Below, piece after piece: positions 27,592 to 36,791 of a DNA stretch of 64,000 nucleotides (position 1 is the stretch's first letter; the number at the start of each line of letters is the position of its first letter). The notes beneath the pieces were generated by a model. The model made no database searches. It was not told the origin of the DNA and worked only from the letters and a program-made list of their open reading frames with translations. The stretch spans positions 124,001 to 188,000 of the forward strand of contig NZ_JAHLDU010000004.1 in NCBI RefSeq assembly GCF_018861905.1, given 5' to 3'. The DNA comes from Clostridium sp. DSM 17811. GTDB taxonomy: Bacteria > Bacillota > Clostridia > Clostridiales > Clostridiaceae. Both the position numbers and the translations under genes were made by a program.

Positions 27592-29004
27592 ATGAAAAAG
27601 TTACAAATAAAAAACACATTTAAAAATAATAAGTTTAGATATGGTGGTTATGCAACACTAATTACATCTATGGTACTTGTAATATTGCTGATTGCTAACT
27701 TAGTAATTGATAAAATGGATTTTAAATATGATATGACAAAGAATAAATTATATTCATTATCAAATCAATCTTATAAAGTCATGGACAAGCTAAGCCGTGA
27801 TATTAATATTATTATCTTTTCAAAGCAGAGTAGTTATGATCAAGGAATGACAGAAATAATAAACAAATATCCTAGTAAATCTAAGAAAATAACTGTAAAA
27901 TATGTAGATCCAACTACTAACCCTCAAGTTGCAAAAAAATATAGTAGCACTGAAAATGAGATTGCAAATGGGAGTATAGTTGTTGAGAGTTCTGGTAAAT
28001 TTAAAGCTATTAAGGAAAGTGAGTTATATAATACCACCGAGGATCAAACTACTGGTGAGACATCTGTGAAATCTCTTGCAGTGGAACAAAAAATCACGGG
28101 AGCTATAATGTACGTTGCAGGCGATAAAAATTCAGTTGTTTACAATTTACAAGGGCATAAGGAAAAAGCATTATCTACTGAAGCTTCCAGTAATTTAAGC
28201 AATCAAAACTTTATAGTAAAACAATTGAATTTATTAACAAATGTTTGGAAACCAGAGGCTGGAGATATGCTTCTTGTTAGTTCTCCATCAGTTGATATAA
28301 GTAAGGACGAATTAATTAAGTTAAAAGATTTCTTTTCAAAGGGTGGTCATGGAATATTTTTAATGGATGTTCAGAATGGCAAGTTCCCGAATTTTGATAA
28401 TCTCATGAGTACTTTTGGAATTCAAATTGAACATTCTCTAATAGTAGAAGGAGATTCAAAAAAATATTATAGGGAACCTGCATACCTTATTCCTAAAATG
28501 AATAGTCATGCAATTATCGACCCTATGGTTTCTGCAAATCTACCTATTCTTTTTCCAGTGGCACAACCAATTGACCAACTAAAAGTTAAGAAGGCTTCTT
28601 TAAAAGTTGAGCCGCTACTTACGACTTCAGGCGAGTCTTTTGGAAAGAAAGATATAAATAGCACAACAACACAAAAGGCATCTGGGGACACAGACGGTCC
28701 TTTCGATGTAGCAGTTGCAATAACTGATACCCAAGAATCAAGTGTGGCTAAAATTGTTGTTTTTTCATCTTCAGGTTTTATTAATGTTGCAGCTGGTGGT
28801 AATCTAGACCTTTTCATGAATAGTATGAATTGGGTACAGGACCGTCAAGAAAATATTTCTATTACGCCAAAGGATTTAACAACTCAAACCTTAGAAATGA
28901 CTAAGGCACAAACACTTGGATTTTCTGCTTTGGTTATAATAGTAATTCCTGCTATAGTTCTTATCATGGGGGTTGTAGTATGGATTAGGAGGAGACATTT
29001 ATGA
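27592..29004 (+). CDS. GldG-like ABC auxiliary protein
   Basis: About 470 aa. An N-terminal helix (about residues 20-40), a large extracytoplasmic domain of the ABC-type uncharacterised/GldG family (DMTKNKLYSLSNQSYKVM; GGHGIFLMDVQNG), and a C-terminal helix followed by RRRHL as a positive cytoplasmic tail. ATG 27592 is spaced nine bases from AAGGGG. It lies 13 bp after the permease gene and overlaps the next gene by 4 bp. It probably forms a membrane complex with GldA/GldF-like partners. Confidence 0.88.
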   Translation: MKKLQIKNTFKNNKFRYGGYATLITSMVLVILLIANLVIDKMDFKYDMTKNKLYSLSNQSYKVMDKLSRDINIIIFSKQSSYDQGMTEIINKYPSKSKKITVKYVDPTTNPQVAKKYSSTENEIANGSIVVESSGKFKAIKESELYNTTEDQTTGETSVKSLAVEQKITGAIMYVAGDKNSVVYNLQGHKEKALSTEASSNLSNQNFIVKQLNLLTNVWKPEAGDMLLVSSPSVDISKDELIKLKDFFSKGGHGIFLMDVQNGKFPNFDNLMSTFGIQIEHSLIVEGDSKKYYREPAYLIPKMNSHAIIDPMVSANLPILFPVAQPIDQLKVKKASLKVEPLLTTSGESFGKKDINSTTTQKASGDTDGPFDVAVAITDTQESSVAKIVVFSSSGFINVAAGGNLDLFMNSMNWVQDRQENISITPKDLTTQTLEMTKAQTLGFSALVIIVIPAIVLIMGVVVWIRRRHL

Positions 29005-30395
29005 AGAAATCTAAGAGTATTATAATACTCGCTCTTATTATACTCTTATTAGGCGGAGCATATTTTTATGTTTCAAGTAATCCCAAAATAGATAAGAAAG
29101 ATACAAGTTCTACAAATGTAAGTACAAGCAGCGTTGAAGTTTGGAAGATTGATAACACTAAAGTTTCCCAGGTAATTATTAAAGATAGCGGTGCGGGGAA
29201 TACATTTGTTAAAAAATCTAAAGAATGGGTTATTGAAAATTATAATCACAAGATCAAACAAACTACTATTGATAGTATTACAGATTCAGTAATAAATTTA
29301 TCAGGAACACTTGTGGAAAAAAATGCTAACGATATGGGTAAGTATGGACTTGATAAACCAACTATAAATATAGTGATAGTTGGGAAAGATTTGAATAAAA
29401 CACTATGCGTTGGAGATAAAACTTCAGACGGAACTAGCTATTATGTAAATGAGAAAGGAACCCAAAAAGTATATTTTATAGCGGCCAGTATTGTAGATGG
29501 TCTTACTTTAAAGCAGTCAGCATACAGAGATAATACTATTACCGCTATAGATGCGACTTCGCTTTCATACATGAAAATTGTTAAAGCTGGAAGCTTACCA
29601 GTTGTGATAATAAAGAATGCAAATCAAAGCAAAGATGAAGCTAAATACAATATAAATACTTGGATGCTTACGGATGCGTATAATTCACCAGTAAATTTAG
29701 AGGTTGAGAAAATTTCTCCCGTAATAGCCGCTATCGCAAGTCTTAAAGCTGGTGATATAGCTGATGATAATCCGAAAGATTTAAGCAAGTATGGATTAGA
29801 TAAACCATCTCTTGAACTTACATTAAAGGATAGTAAAAGTGTATTGCAACTTTTTATAGGTAAAAACAAGGATGGTAGTAGTGTATATTTTAAAGAAGGT
29901 AAAGGTGACACCATATATACAATGGATAAGACCGTAATTGATCTCTTTAAGTTTAAACCTTTTGATGTGATAAGTAAATTTGTGTACATTGTAAATTTAG
30001 ATTATGTAAATAAGATAGTTGTAGAGGGAAAAGGAAAAACGGATACAGTCTTAGTTTCTAGAACTACGGCTAAAGCTGAAACATCTGGAGATCCAGATGT
30101 TGTAACTACAAATTCTAAGGTAAATGGTAAGAAGATAGAAATTAATAAATTTAAGACTGAATATCAAGAAATAATAGGGCTTACCGTAGATGCTGAAAAT
30201 GATAAAAAACTAGAAGATAAACCAGTGATTAGCATTACATATAGTCTTAATAATGGAACTAAAAAGCAGGAAATCATTGATTTCGTACCTTATAATGATC
30301 AGTTTTATGCAGTATTTAGGAATGGAAAATCTGATTTTGTAATAACAAAAGATAAAGTAAATAAAATGATAACTAGTTTGGAAAGTTTAAAATAA
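29001..30395 (+). CDS. DUF4340-family membrane-anchored protein
   Basis: A 464-aa protein with an N-terminal membrane anchor (residues about 5-26) and an extracytoplasmic part containing two similar halves: KYGLDKPTINI near residue 115 and KYGLDKPSLEL near residue 263, each followed by a GDKTSDGTSYYV- or GKNKDGSSVYF-like strand. This internal duplication and the GLDKP motif fit DUF4340, which accompanies GldG-like genes. It is translationally coupled (ATGA overlap) to the GldG-like gene and ends the operon at the terminator 30418-30469. Its molecular role is unknown. Confidence 0.88.
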   Translation: MKKSKSIIILALIILLLGGAYFYVSSNPKIDKKDTSSTNVSTSSVEVWKIDNTKVSQVIIKDSGAGNTFVKKSKEWVIENYNHKIKQTTIDSITDSVINLSGTLVEKNANDMGKYGLDKPTINIVIVGKDLNKTLCVGDKTSDGTSYYVNEKGTQKVYFIAASIVDGLTLKQSAYRDNTITAIDATSLSYMKIVKAGSLPVVIIKNANQSKDEAKYNINTWMLTDAYNSPVNLEVEKISPVIAAIASLKAGDIADDNPKDLSKYGLDKPSLELTLKDSKSVLQLFIGKNKDGSSVYFKEGKGDTIYTMDKTVIDLFKFKPFDVISKFVYIVNLDYVNKIVVEGKGKTDTVLVSRTTAKAETSGDPDVVTTNSKVNGKKIEINKFKTEYQEIIGLTVDAENDKKLEDKPVISITYSLNNGTKKQEIIDFVPYNDQFYAVFRNGKSDFVITKDKVNKMITSLESLK

Positions 30396-30417
30396 GATGG
30401 TGAAAAGGTAGTATAAG

Positions 30418-30469
30418 AAAAAGGCTGCTAAACAAGTGAAATATCGTTTCCTTGTTTAGCAGCCTTTTT
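30418..30469. terminator. Strong bidirectional terminator
   Basis: Perfect 19-bp arms (30418-30436 and 30451-30469, AAAAAGGCTGCTAAACAAG and its complement) with a 14-base loop; the arm ends give U5 tracts both ways. It separates the convergent DUF4340 and hypothetical genes. Confidence 0.92.
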
Positions 30470-30472
30470 AAT

Positions 30473-31111
30473 TTATTTATTTAGCAAATATTTAAGGATT
30501 AAAATTGAATTGTATTTTTGTTTAGTTGATCCGACAATTCCAATCACCTTATTTTTTGTATCAAATCCCAATTTTTTAAATAACACAATATCTTTGGCAT
30601 CTATAGCATAAACACCGTTCTTTTTATCACTTCCGGTAGCGTGAATTTTTTCACCTTTTAGAGAATCCAAATTGAGTTCACTTATATTATCTAATCTCAA
30701 AAACATATCTTGTTTTACGAAGGATTCAAACATGATTTTATCTAAAATGATAACATCGAGTTCTCCAACAGATACCTCAGCAGTAAGTTTTTGCATATAC
30801 TGGCTTGTTGTTTGAAGGTTTGCATTTTTTGAAGTATCAATTGGCATAGTGCTTACTCTAGCTTTTTTTCTAGTACTTCCATCTTTGACAACAACTTTTG
30901 TAAGTAAGGATTCTAAATTAGTTATCTTATTCGTATCTGAAATGTTTGAAATCATAGTTAGATTAAATACATAATCCGGTTTTGTTATTTGGCTATGTAT
31001 AATAGAAATTATTATACATATGGCAGCTAAAGTACCAATAATATGCAATTTGTAATAATCCCAGATATATTCAGCTCTTTTATGTTTGTTCATCCCTTTT
31101 AAATCAACCAT
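30473..31111 (-). CDS. Conserved clostridial membrane-anchored protein, unknown function
   Basis: About 212 aa. A short polar N-terminus with YIWDYYKLHIIG leads into one transmembrane helix (about residues 28-46), then an extracytoplasmic domain of about 160 residues without recognisable motif. I recall similar N-termini in unnamed clostridial proteins but no function. ATG 31111 is nine bases after AAAAGGG; ATG 31120 touches it. It is the second gene of a pair with 31173-31664, 61 bp apart. Confidence 0.75.
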   Translation of the reverse strand: MVDLKGMNKHKRAEYIWDYYKLHIIGTLAAICIIISIIHSQITKPDYVFNLTMISNISDTNKITNLESLLTKVVVKDGSTRKKARVSTMPIDTSKNANLQTTSQYMQKLTAEVSVGELDVIILDKIMFESFVKQDMFLRLDNISELNLDSLKGEKIHATGSDKKNGVYAIDAKDIVLFKKLGFDTKNKVIGIVGSTKQKYNSILILKYLLNK

Positions 31112-31172
31112 AGTCTTCATCCCTTTTATTCGAATTTCAGTATCAACATAAAATATTTATAAATTTATTATG

Positions 31173-31664
31173 TTACTTTTTTACTGCCCTTGGATTATAT
31201 TTAAAACAATGATTAATAAATTTTTCATCAGGCATAAACATCAATTGCATTTTATCGTTTCCTTCTGTAATCATTGCAACATATATTGGTCCTTTTGCGG
31301 TTGTTGGATAACATTTTACTATAGAAGTAGGCTTGTTCGAATAATCTTTTACAAAATCACTATCATTAAGAGCTAAAAGGTCTACCTCTTTTATATTAAA
31401 AGTAGTTACTTTTTTTCTTTTTTTCATTTCTAATATCTTTTCTATATCAATTTCACCATTTGTAAATTGATATTCATATTCTACATATAATTTTGATTTG
31501 TAAAAATAACATGCTACAGCCAAAGCAATTAATAATATAGCAAAAATCATATTTACACTAGTAAGAAATAGTCCAATTAATCCAAGTACATAGGTTGCTT
31601 TACTTACTAGTTTGTAAGTAGTTGTTTTAGATGTTGTTAGAAGTTGCTCATAAAAGTTATCCAT
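31173..31664 (-). CDS. DUF6106-like small membrane protein
   Basis: A 163-aa protein with two adjacent transmembrane helices (about residues 22-60) and a cytoplasmic C-terminal domain beginning YEYQFTNGEIDIEKI and rich in charged residues. The pattern resembles the clostridial family I know as DUF6106, assigned from memory. AAAGGGG precedes the ATG. It is probably co-transcribed with the membrane protein downstream; function unknown. Confidence 0.72.
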   Translation of the reverse strand: MDNFYEQLLTTSKTTTYKLVSKATYVLGLIGLFLTSVNMIFAILLIALAVACYFYKSKLYVEYEYQFTNGEIDIEKILEMKKRKKVTTFNIKEVDLLALNDSDFVKDYSNKPTSIVKCYPTTAKGPIYVAMITEGNDKMQLMFMPDEKFINHCFKYNPRAVKK

Positions 31665-31920
31665 TTTTTTGTCCCCTTTAATTATAATGTGATTTATTAG
31701 TTAAGAAAAGCATTACAAATTGTATTTTATTTAATAATTCACCTATAATTATAACATAATCCATATATTATAAAAGGTTATTATGACTAAATTATATAAT
31801 TTATAGTTGCAAAATATATTTAATAATATGATAATAAAGATATATGAGTTAAAAATATTATTATGAGATTCTTATACAAAGTGTGAAAAATATAAAATAG
31901 TCTAAGTTAGGGGCGATATT

Positions 31921-32661
31921 ATGAGCTTAAAAGGAAAAGTTGCAATAGTTACAGGAGCATCTAGAGGAATAGGCAAAGGAATTGCTATGGAACTTGCAAA
32001 AAACGGATGTTGTCTTGTAATAAATTATAAAAGTAATGATGAAGAAGCTGAAAAAACTTATAAGGAAATTAGAGAGCTAGGGGCTTATGTTTTAATGATT
32101 AAAGGTGATGTAAGTAATTATGAGTTTGCAAAGCAGATGGTGGAAACTACTGTTGAAAAATTAGGAAAAATAGATATTTTAATAAATAATGCAGGAATAT
32201 CGAAGGTCGGGTTATTTATGGATCAGGAGCCTAATGAATGGAATAATATTTTAGATGTAAATTTAAAGGGTACTATTAATTGTTCTCATAATGCCGTAAA
32301 AGAAATGATAAAACAAAAGAGCGGTAGCATAATTAATATATCTTCAATGTGGGGAGAGGTTGGGGCTTCTTGCGAGGTGATTTACTCTGCATCTAAAGGA
32401 GCAGTTAATGCTTTTACAAAATCATTAGCTAAGGAACTTGCTCCTTCAAATATTAGAGTAAACGCTATTGCACCAGGAGTTATAGATACAGAAATGAATA
32501 AGTGGCTAAACAAAGACGAACGTGCAAATTTAATAAATGAAATACCTATGATGAAATTTGGAGAAATTTCAGATGTTGCTATGCTTGTAACGTTTTTAGC
32601 CAGTGAAAACTCAAAATATATTACAGGACAAGTAATAACTATAGATGGAGGATTCTTATAG
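31921..32661 (+). CDS. Short-chain dehydrogenase/reductase, FabG-like
   Basis: A 246-aa cytoplasmic NAD(P)-dependent oxidoreductase. Cofactor motif TGASRGIGKG, NNAG at about residue 88, catalytic Ser in NISSMWGE, and YSASK (Tyr/Lys pair) near residue 155. The C-terminus ITGQVITIDGGFL is typical. It may be a 3-oxoacyl-carrier-protein reductase, but it stands alone, away from other fatty-acid genes, so another substrate is possible. ATG follows GGGGCGATATT. Confidence 0.9.
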   Translation: MSLKGKVAIVTGASRGIGKGIAMELAKNGCCLVINYKSNDEEAEKTYKEIRELGAYVLMIKGDVSNYEFAKQMVETTVEKLGKIDILINNAGISKVGLFMDQEPNEWNNILDVNLKGTINCSHNAVKEMIKQKSGSIINISSMWGEVGASCEVIYSASKGAVNAFTKSLAKELAPSNIRVNAIAPGVIDTEMNKWLNKDERANLINEIPMMKFGEISDVAMLVTFLASENSKYITGQVITIDGGFL

Positions 32662-32825
32662 TTGATCTAAAATAAATTTAACAGATTTATTTTATTTATT
32701 AAATTATTTAATGGATTATTCATTTTTTCTTAAGGAATAATTAATATTTGAATCTGTTTATATGTTATAATTATATTATCATTTATTGATTAAATCGTAT
32801 GAAATGAAAGAAGGCTAATATTATT

Positions 32826-33155
32826 ATGGAATATACAAGGGGTAAAAATGTAATTTCAAAGTTATTCAAATCAGCTTTAACAATAGGTGCTTTTATTGTA
32901 TTAGCAATAACAATACCTTATATAGCTATCTTTGTTATTAGAGCCTTATTTGTAATTGTAGTTTTTGGAGTTATTGTATGGTATAGTTTAAAATTAGTAA
33001 AAAGTGTTAAGAAGTTTATCTACAAATCAAGTACAAAAAAAGACGCTACGACAAAATCTAATGACTTTAGTAGTGACAAAGATATAAGTGGTACTAATGA
33101 TATTAATTATGATGATAGTGTTATTATTGATGTAGATTATGAAAAGGTAATATAA
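32826..33155 (+). CDS. Small membrane protein, unknown
   Basis: A 109-aa protein with two hydrophobic helices (about residues 17-58: IGAFIVLAITIPYIAIFVIR, then a second helix to KLVK) followed by a Lys/Ser/Asp-rich tail. AAAGAAGG lies upstream, at rather long spacing. A terminator follows at 33196-33237. I recognise no family. Confidence 0.65.
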   Translation: MEYTRGKNVISKLFKSALTIGAFIVLAITIPYIAIFVIRALFVIVVFGVIVWYSLKLVKSVKKFIYKSSTKKDATTKSNDFSSDKDISGTNDINYDDSVIIDVDYEKVI

Positions 33156-33195
33156 TGAACATATAATGAAAAAAATTAAGTCTATAACTATAGTT

Positions 33196-33237
33196 AAAGG
33201 ACCAATCTATGATATAAGATTGGTCTTTTATTTTTTT
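33196..33237 (+). terminator. Rho-independent terminator
   Basis: GGACCAATCT pairs with AGATTGGTCT(TT) around a short AT loop and is followed by a T-rich run, 40 bp after the small membrane protein gene. Confidence 0.82.
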
Positions 33238-33312
33238 ATAATATAAAGAATTTAATAAAACGATTATGAAGCAAGAATGTATTAACTTTATGACGTATAT
33301 AAGGAGGGCACT

Positions 33313-34149
33313 ATGCAGGTAGAAATTATAAAACATATACAATATATTATATCTCCCTTTTGGGACACATTTTTTCAACTAGTTACAATGACTGGGGAGG
33401 AATCCTTTTATATTATTGCAGCTGCAATAATATTTTGGTGTGTAAATAAAAAATTTGGGTATAAGTTAGGTTTTGCATTACTTACAAGTACAATAACAAA
33501 CATTATTTTAAAGGATATGATTAATGCAGCTAGGCCAATAGGAGTGCCTGGAATAAGGTCGCTTAGAATAGAAACAGCTACAGGACAATCTTTTCCAAGT
33601 GGTCATACACAGGGGGCTACGACATTTTGGATTTCTTGTATTATTAAAGTGAAAAGAAAGTGGATTTATATAGTTGGAATTTTAGCAATCATTTTGGTGA
33701 GTATTTCAAGGCTTTATCTTGGACTTCATTATCCAAGAGATGTAATTGGCGGAATAGTAATTGGAATTATATGTGTTATTATTTCTAATTATATTTTTGA
33801 CTATGCAGAAGAAACCCAAAAAGCATGGGTATTAATGATAATTATTGTACCTACACTTTTTGGAATGATATTCTTTAGAGAAAAAACATATTATACAATA
33901 GCAGGAACGGTATTAGGATTTTTTATTGGATATATATTAGAGTCTCGATATGTGTTGTACGAAGTTCGAAGTAGTATATTAAAGCAATTAATGAAGTTGG
34001 TATTTGGATTAGCAATTCTCGTGACCTTAAAAGGCATGTTAAAGGTAATTCTTCCACTTAATATACTTTCTGACTTTTTTAGATATGTTGTAATTGGATT
34101 GTGGATCACCGTGGGAGCACCGTGCATTTTTAAAAAATTTGTTAGGTAG
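33313..34149 (+). CDS. PAP2-family membrane phosphatase
   Basis: A 278-aa integral membrane protein. The three acid-phosphatase motifs are present: KDMINAARP (motif 1), FPSGHTQGA (motif 2, catalytic His) and SRLYLGLHYPRDVIGG (motif 3, nucleophile His and Asp). About seven helices. The family dephosphorylates lipid phosphates such as undecaprenyl pyrophosphate or phosphatidic acid; the substrate here is not determinable. AAGGAGG precedes the ATG. Monocistronic by spacing. Confidence 0.9.
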   Translation: MQVEIIKHIQYIISPFWDTFFQLVTMTGEESFYIIAAAIIFWCVNKKFGYKLGFALLTSTITNIILKDMINAARPIGVPGIRSLRIETATGQSFPSGHTQGATTFWISCIIKVKRKWIYIVGILAIILVSISRLYLGLHYPRDVIGGIVIGIICVIISNYIFDYAEETQKAWVLMIIIVPTLFGMIFFREKTYYTIAGTVLGFFIGYILESRYVLYEVRSSILKQLMKLVFGLAILVTLKGMLKVILPLNILSDFFRYVVIGLWITVGAPCIFKKFVR

Positions 34150-34223
34150 ATTTAACTAATTAGAATATTTTTTTGAAAATAGTAAAACCTATTAATAGCA
34201 ATACAAAAAAGGGAGATGTTTTT

Positions 34224-34355
34224 ATGCCTAAAGATAGTCAACCAGATAATAAGTTTTCTAGATTAGTAAAGAGTAATTATAATACCCCTATAACTCGCGA
34301 AACTGCGAAAAATCAAAATGCTACAAATAAAAAACAATCTGCTGATAGAAAATAA
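34224..34355 (+). CDS. Small hydrophilic protein, unknown
   Basis: A 43-aa Asn/Lys/Ser-rich polypeptide (MPKDSQPDNKFSRLVKSN...). The start is ATG 34224 with GGGAGATG upstream; a longer in-frame start at 34173 has no ribosome site. A terminator directly after it at 34364 supports a real gene. No family is recognised; its polar composition resembles small spore or DNA-associated proteins, but that is only a guess. Confidence 0.55.
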   Translation: MPKDSQPDNKFSRLVKSNYNTPITRETAKNQNATNKKQSADRK

Positions 34356-34363
34356 AAGTATTA

Positions 34364-34398
34364 GAGCATATAAACATTTGTTTATGTGCTTCTTTTCT
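34364..34398 (+). terminator. Terminator after small protein gene
   Basis: GCATATAAAC and GTTTATGTGC form a stem with loop ATTT, extended by AGA/TCT and followed by TTTTCTT. Confidence 0.78.
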
Positions 34399-34482
34399 TA
34401 TATTGAAGAAAAATATAGAACAAAAGGTAAGTTATTTGCATATAAAAAATTTGTGGTTTTCTAATAAATAAGAGATTATTTA

Positions 34483-34594
34483 TTGCATTATCTTAATACT
34501 ATGTTAGAATTTATATATGACTATTTTAGTAGTAAGTATTTAATATTACGTTTATACTGTGAAGTCTAGAGCTGCAGCATGTCTGTAGTTTTTT
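34483..34594 (+). promoter_or_regulatory. Candidate attenuated leader or small RNA upstream of cysS
   Basis: A promoter TTGCAT-16 bp-TAGAAT (34483-34510) is followed about 65-80 bp later by a terminator-like hairpin CTGCAG/CTGTAG with six T (34572-34594), all inside the 324-bp gap between 34355 and cysS at 34680. The predicted transcript of about 80 nt ends before cysS. I do not see the T-box core (AGGGTGG...ACC) expected for an uncharged-tRNA switch. The rest of the gap holds the terminator at 34364 and nothing else recognisable. Confidence 0.45.
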
Positions 34595-34679
34595 ATATTT
34601 TAAAATGCAAAGATTATTTTAGTAATGGTTTCTGCAAAGCCTTAGATATTATTGTATTATTTAAGAAGGAGTGAATGAA

Positions 34680-36086
34680 TTGAGTTTTAATGTATATAAT
34701 ACCATGACTAGAAGTAAAGAAGAGTTTATACCTTATGTAGAAGGAAAGGTTGGAATGTACACTTGTGGTCCTACAGTTTACAACTATGCACATATAGGTA
34801 ATTTGAGAACATATATTTTTGAAGATGTGCTAAAAAAAGCATTGGAGTATTCAAAGTTTAAAGTTAAGCATGTAATGAATATTACTGACGTTGGGCATCT
34901 ACAATCAGATGGGGATGAAGGTCAAGATAAAATGGCTTTAGGAGCAAAGCGTGAACATAAAACCGTATGGGAAATTGCTAAGTTTTATGAAGATGCTTTT
35001 TTTGAAGATTGTAAAAAACTCAACATAAAAAGACCAACTATTGTATGTAGAGCTACAGAGCATATTCAGGATATGATAGAATTTATAAAAAAACTTGAAG
35101 AAAAAGGATACACATATGTTTCGAACGGAAATGTATATTTTGAAATTGATAAATTTCCGGATTATGCAAAACTTGCACATCTTAGTTTGGATGAACTTGA
35201 AGCTGGTAGTAGAATAGAAGTAGATCCTAATAAAAAAAATCCACTTGATTTTGTATTATGGTTTACAAATTCTAAGTTTTCAAATCAAATTATGCAGTGG
35301 GAGTCGCCATGGGGCAAAGGATTTCCAGGATGGCATTTAGAGTGTTCTACTATGTCTGTTAAATATATTGGTGAATATTTAGACATCCATTGTGGAGGAA
35401 TTGATCATATTGCTATACATCATACTAATGAAGTAGCTCAATCAGAAGGAGTACTTGGACATAAATGGGTGAAATACTGGATGCATGGAGAGTTCCTAGT
35501 CCTTGACAGTGGAAAGATGTCAAAGTCTAGTGGAAACTTTTTAACAATATCTAGTCTTGAAGAAGAAGGATATAGTCCTCTTGATTATAGATATTTCTGT
35601 CTTCAATCTAAATATAGAAAACAGCTAGTGTTCAGTTTTGAGAGTTTAAACGATGCTAGGAATGGCTATAAAAAACTTAAAGAAAGAATTGCTCTTGTTT
35701 TAAGTGCTATAAATACAAATGATATAGTAAGAGATGAGAAAATTTTATTATACAAAGAAAAATTTTCATTATTTATCAGTGATGATCTAAATATAGCAAA
35801 TGCATTTACTGTACTTTTTGATGTTCTAAAAGATATTGAACTTAATAATAAGGAAAAATCTATTCTTATAGAAGATTTTGATAAGGTATTCTCACTTAAT
35901 CTTATGATAATTGAAAAAGAAACTACAGATATAGATGAAGAACTTATAAATAATCTTATTGTTGAAAGAAATGCTGCAAGGGCAAGTAAAAATTGGGCAA
36001 GGGCAGACGAGATAAGAGATGAGTTTATAGCTATGAATATTGAACTTCTTGATTCTAAAGAAGGGACAACTTGGAAAGTTAAATAA
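34680..36086 (+). CDS. cysS: Cysteinyl-tRNA synthetase
   Basis: A class I aminoacyl-tRNA synthetase of 468 aa that charges tRNA-Cys. HIGH-type motif HIGN within YNYAHIGNLRTY, zinc ligands (Cys in TCGPTVYN, Cys in HLECST, His in GGIDHIAIHH), KMSKSSGN loop and the C-terminal DALR-like helical domain. The start is TTG 34680, eight bases after AAGGAG; an in-frame GTG at 34671 abuts that site. Full length. Monocistronic with a terminator at 36125. Confidence 0.97.
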   Translation: MSFNVYNTMTRSKEEFIPYVEGKVGMYTCGPTVYNYAHIGNLRTYIFEDVLKKALEYSKFKVKHVMNITDVGHLQSDGDEGQDKMALGAKREHKTVWEIAKFYEDAFFEDCKKLNIKRPTIVCRATEHIQDMIEFIKKLEEKGYTYVSNGNVYFEIDKFPDYAKLAHLSLDELEAGSRIEVDPNKKNPLDFVLWFTNSKFSNQIMQWESPWGKGFPGWHLECSTMSVKYIGEYLDIHCGGIDHIAIHHTNEVAQSEGVLGHKWVKYWMHGEFLVLDSGKMSKSSGNFLTISSLEEEGYSPLDYRYFCLQSKYRKQLVFSFESLNDARNGYKKLKERIALVLSAINTNDIVRDEKILLYKEKFSLFISDDLNIANAFTVLFDVLKDIELNNKEKSILIEDFDKVFSLNLMIIEKETTDIDEELINNLIVERNAARASKNWARADEIRDEFIAMNIELLDSKEGTTWKVK

Positions 36087-36124
36087 AAATAAAAAAGTGA
36101 CATTTTATGTTTGCATGCAGTGTG

Positions 36125-36160
36125 AAGGTTAAACAGTTAATAATTGTTTAACCTTTCTAT
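36125..36160 (+). terminator. Terminator after cysS
   Basis: AAGGTTAAACA (36125-36135) pairs with TGTTTAACCTT (36145-36155), with a nine-base loop and a T-rich downstream stretch. Confidence 0.85.
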
Positions 36161-36259
36161 TTACTTTAGATTTTTATAATGCACTATAAGATAATTTAGA
36201 TTATAATATTATGTGTAGTTAAAAGTATAGAGAAATATTATTAAGTAGAGGTGATGGAT

Positions 36260-36754
36260 ATGGATAGAGTAAATTTAAAAGCATCAATAGTAATTGCAAT
36301 TATTGGTATAATTTTAATATCAGTCATATATTTTAGACCTGTAAGCATTAATAGAAACTATAGTGGATATATGTATGGTGAGAATAGTGAACTCGATAAA
36401 GCAGTAGAAATAAATCTTGATGGTGAATTAAAAAAGAACTTATCTCTTAATTATGTATTTACAGGAAGTATAGAGGTGGATGGTATAAAAAAACAGGTTG
36501 TACTAAAGCGAATATGGGCAAAGTACAATGTTTTTAAAACTATAGAATATAGTGCTTTTATAGAAACTAAAAATGATAAAACTGGTCAATATGAGGTAAA
36601 TGGAACAGTTAATACATCGAAGAATTTCAATGAAATACTTATAAAATTAGATGATGTAGACAGTAAATACAATAGTAAATTTAATATTTGTGGACCAAGT
36701 AATACAAGAGATGAGGCAAAGGGCATTATAACTAAATTGGGAAAAAATAATTAA
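36260..36754 (+). CDS. Secreted or membrane-anchored protein, unknown
   Basis: About 164 aa with one N-terminal hydrophobic helix (residues about 8-27, signal anchor, no lipobox) and an extracytoplasmic part rich in beta-type sequence. The start is set at ATG 36260, eight bases from AGAGG; GTG 36251 lies inside that site. No known family. It precedes manA by 37 bp and may share its transcript. Confidence 0.65.
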   Translation: MDRVNLKASIVIAIIGIILISVIYFRPVSINRNYSGYMYGENSELDKAVEINLDGELKKNLSLNYVFTGSIEVDGIKKQVVLKRIWAKYNVFKTIEYSAFIETKNDKTGQYEVNGTVNTSKNFNEILIKLDDVDSKYNSKFNICGPSNTRDEAKGIITKLGKNN

Positions 36755-36791
36755 TGATAATAATATATTAATAGTGAATGGGGGAATTGTA

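Noticed and set aside
33124-33378. Minus-strand frame opposite the PAP2 phosphatase start
   Set aside because: Overlaps the terminator and the start of a well-supported gene and has no family signature.
34579-34674. 31-codon frame with two Cys codons ending at the cysS ribosome site (leader peptide idea)
   Set aside because: Its ATG sits in the terminator loop with no ribosome site, and frames of this length are expected by chance.
34356-34679. T-box riboswitch upstream of cysS
   Set aside because: The conserved T-box core (AGGGTGG...ACC) and antiterminator are not present.
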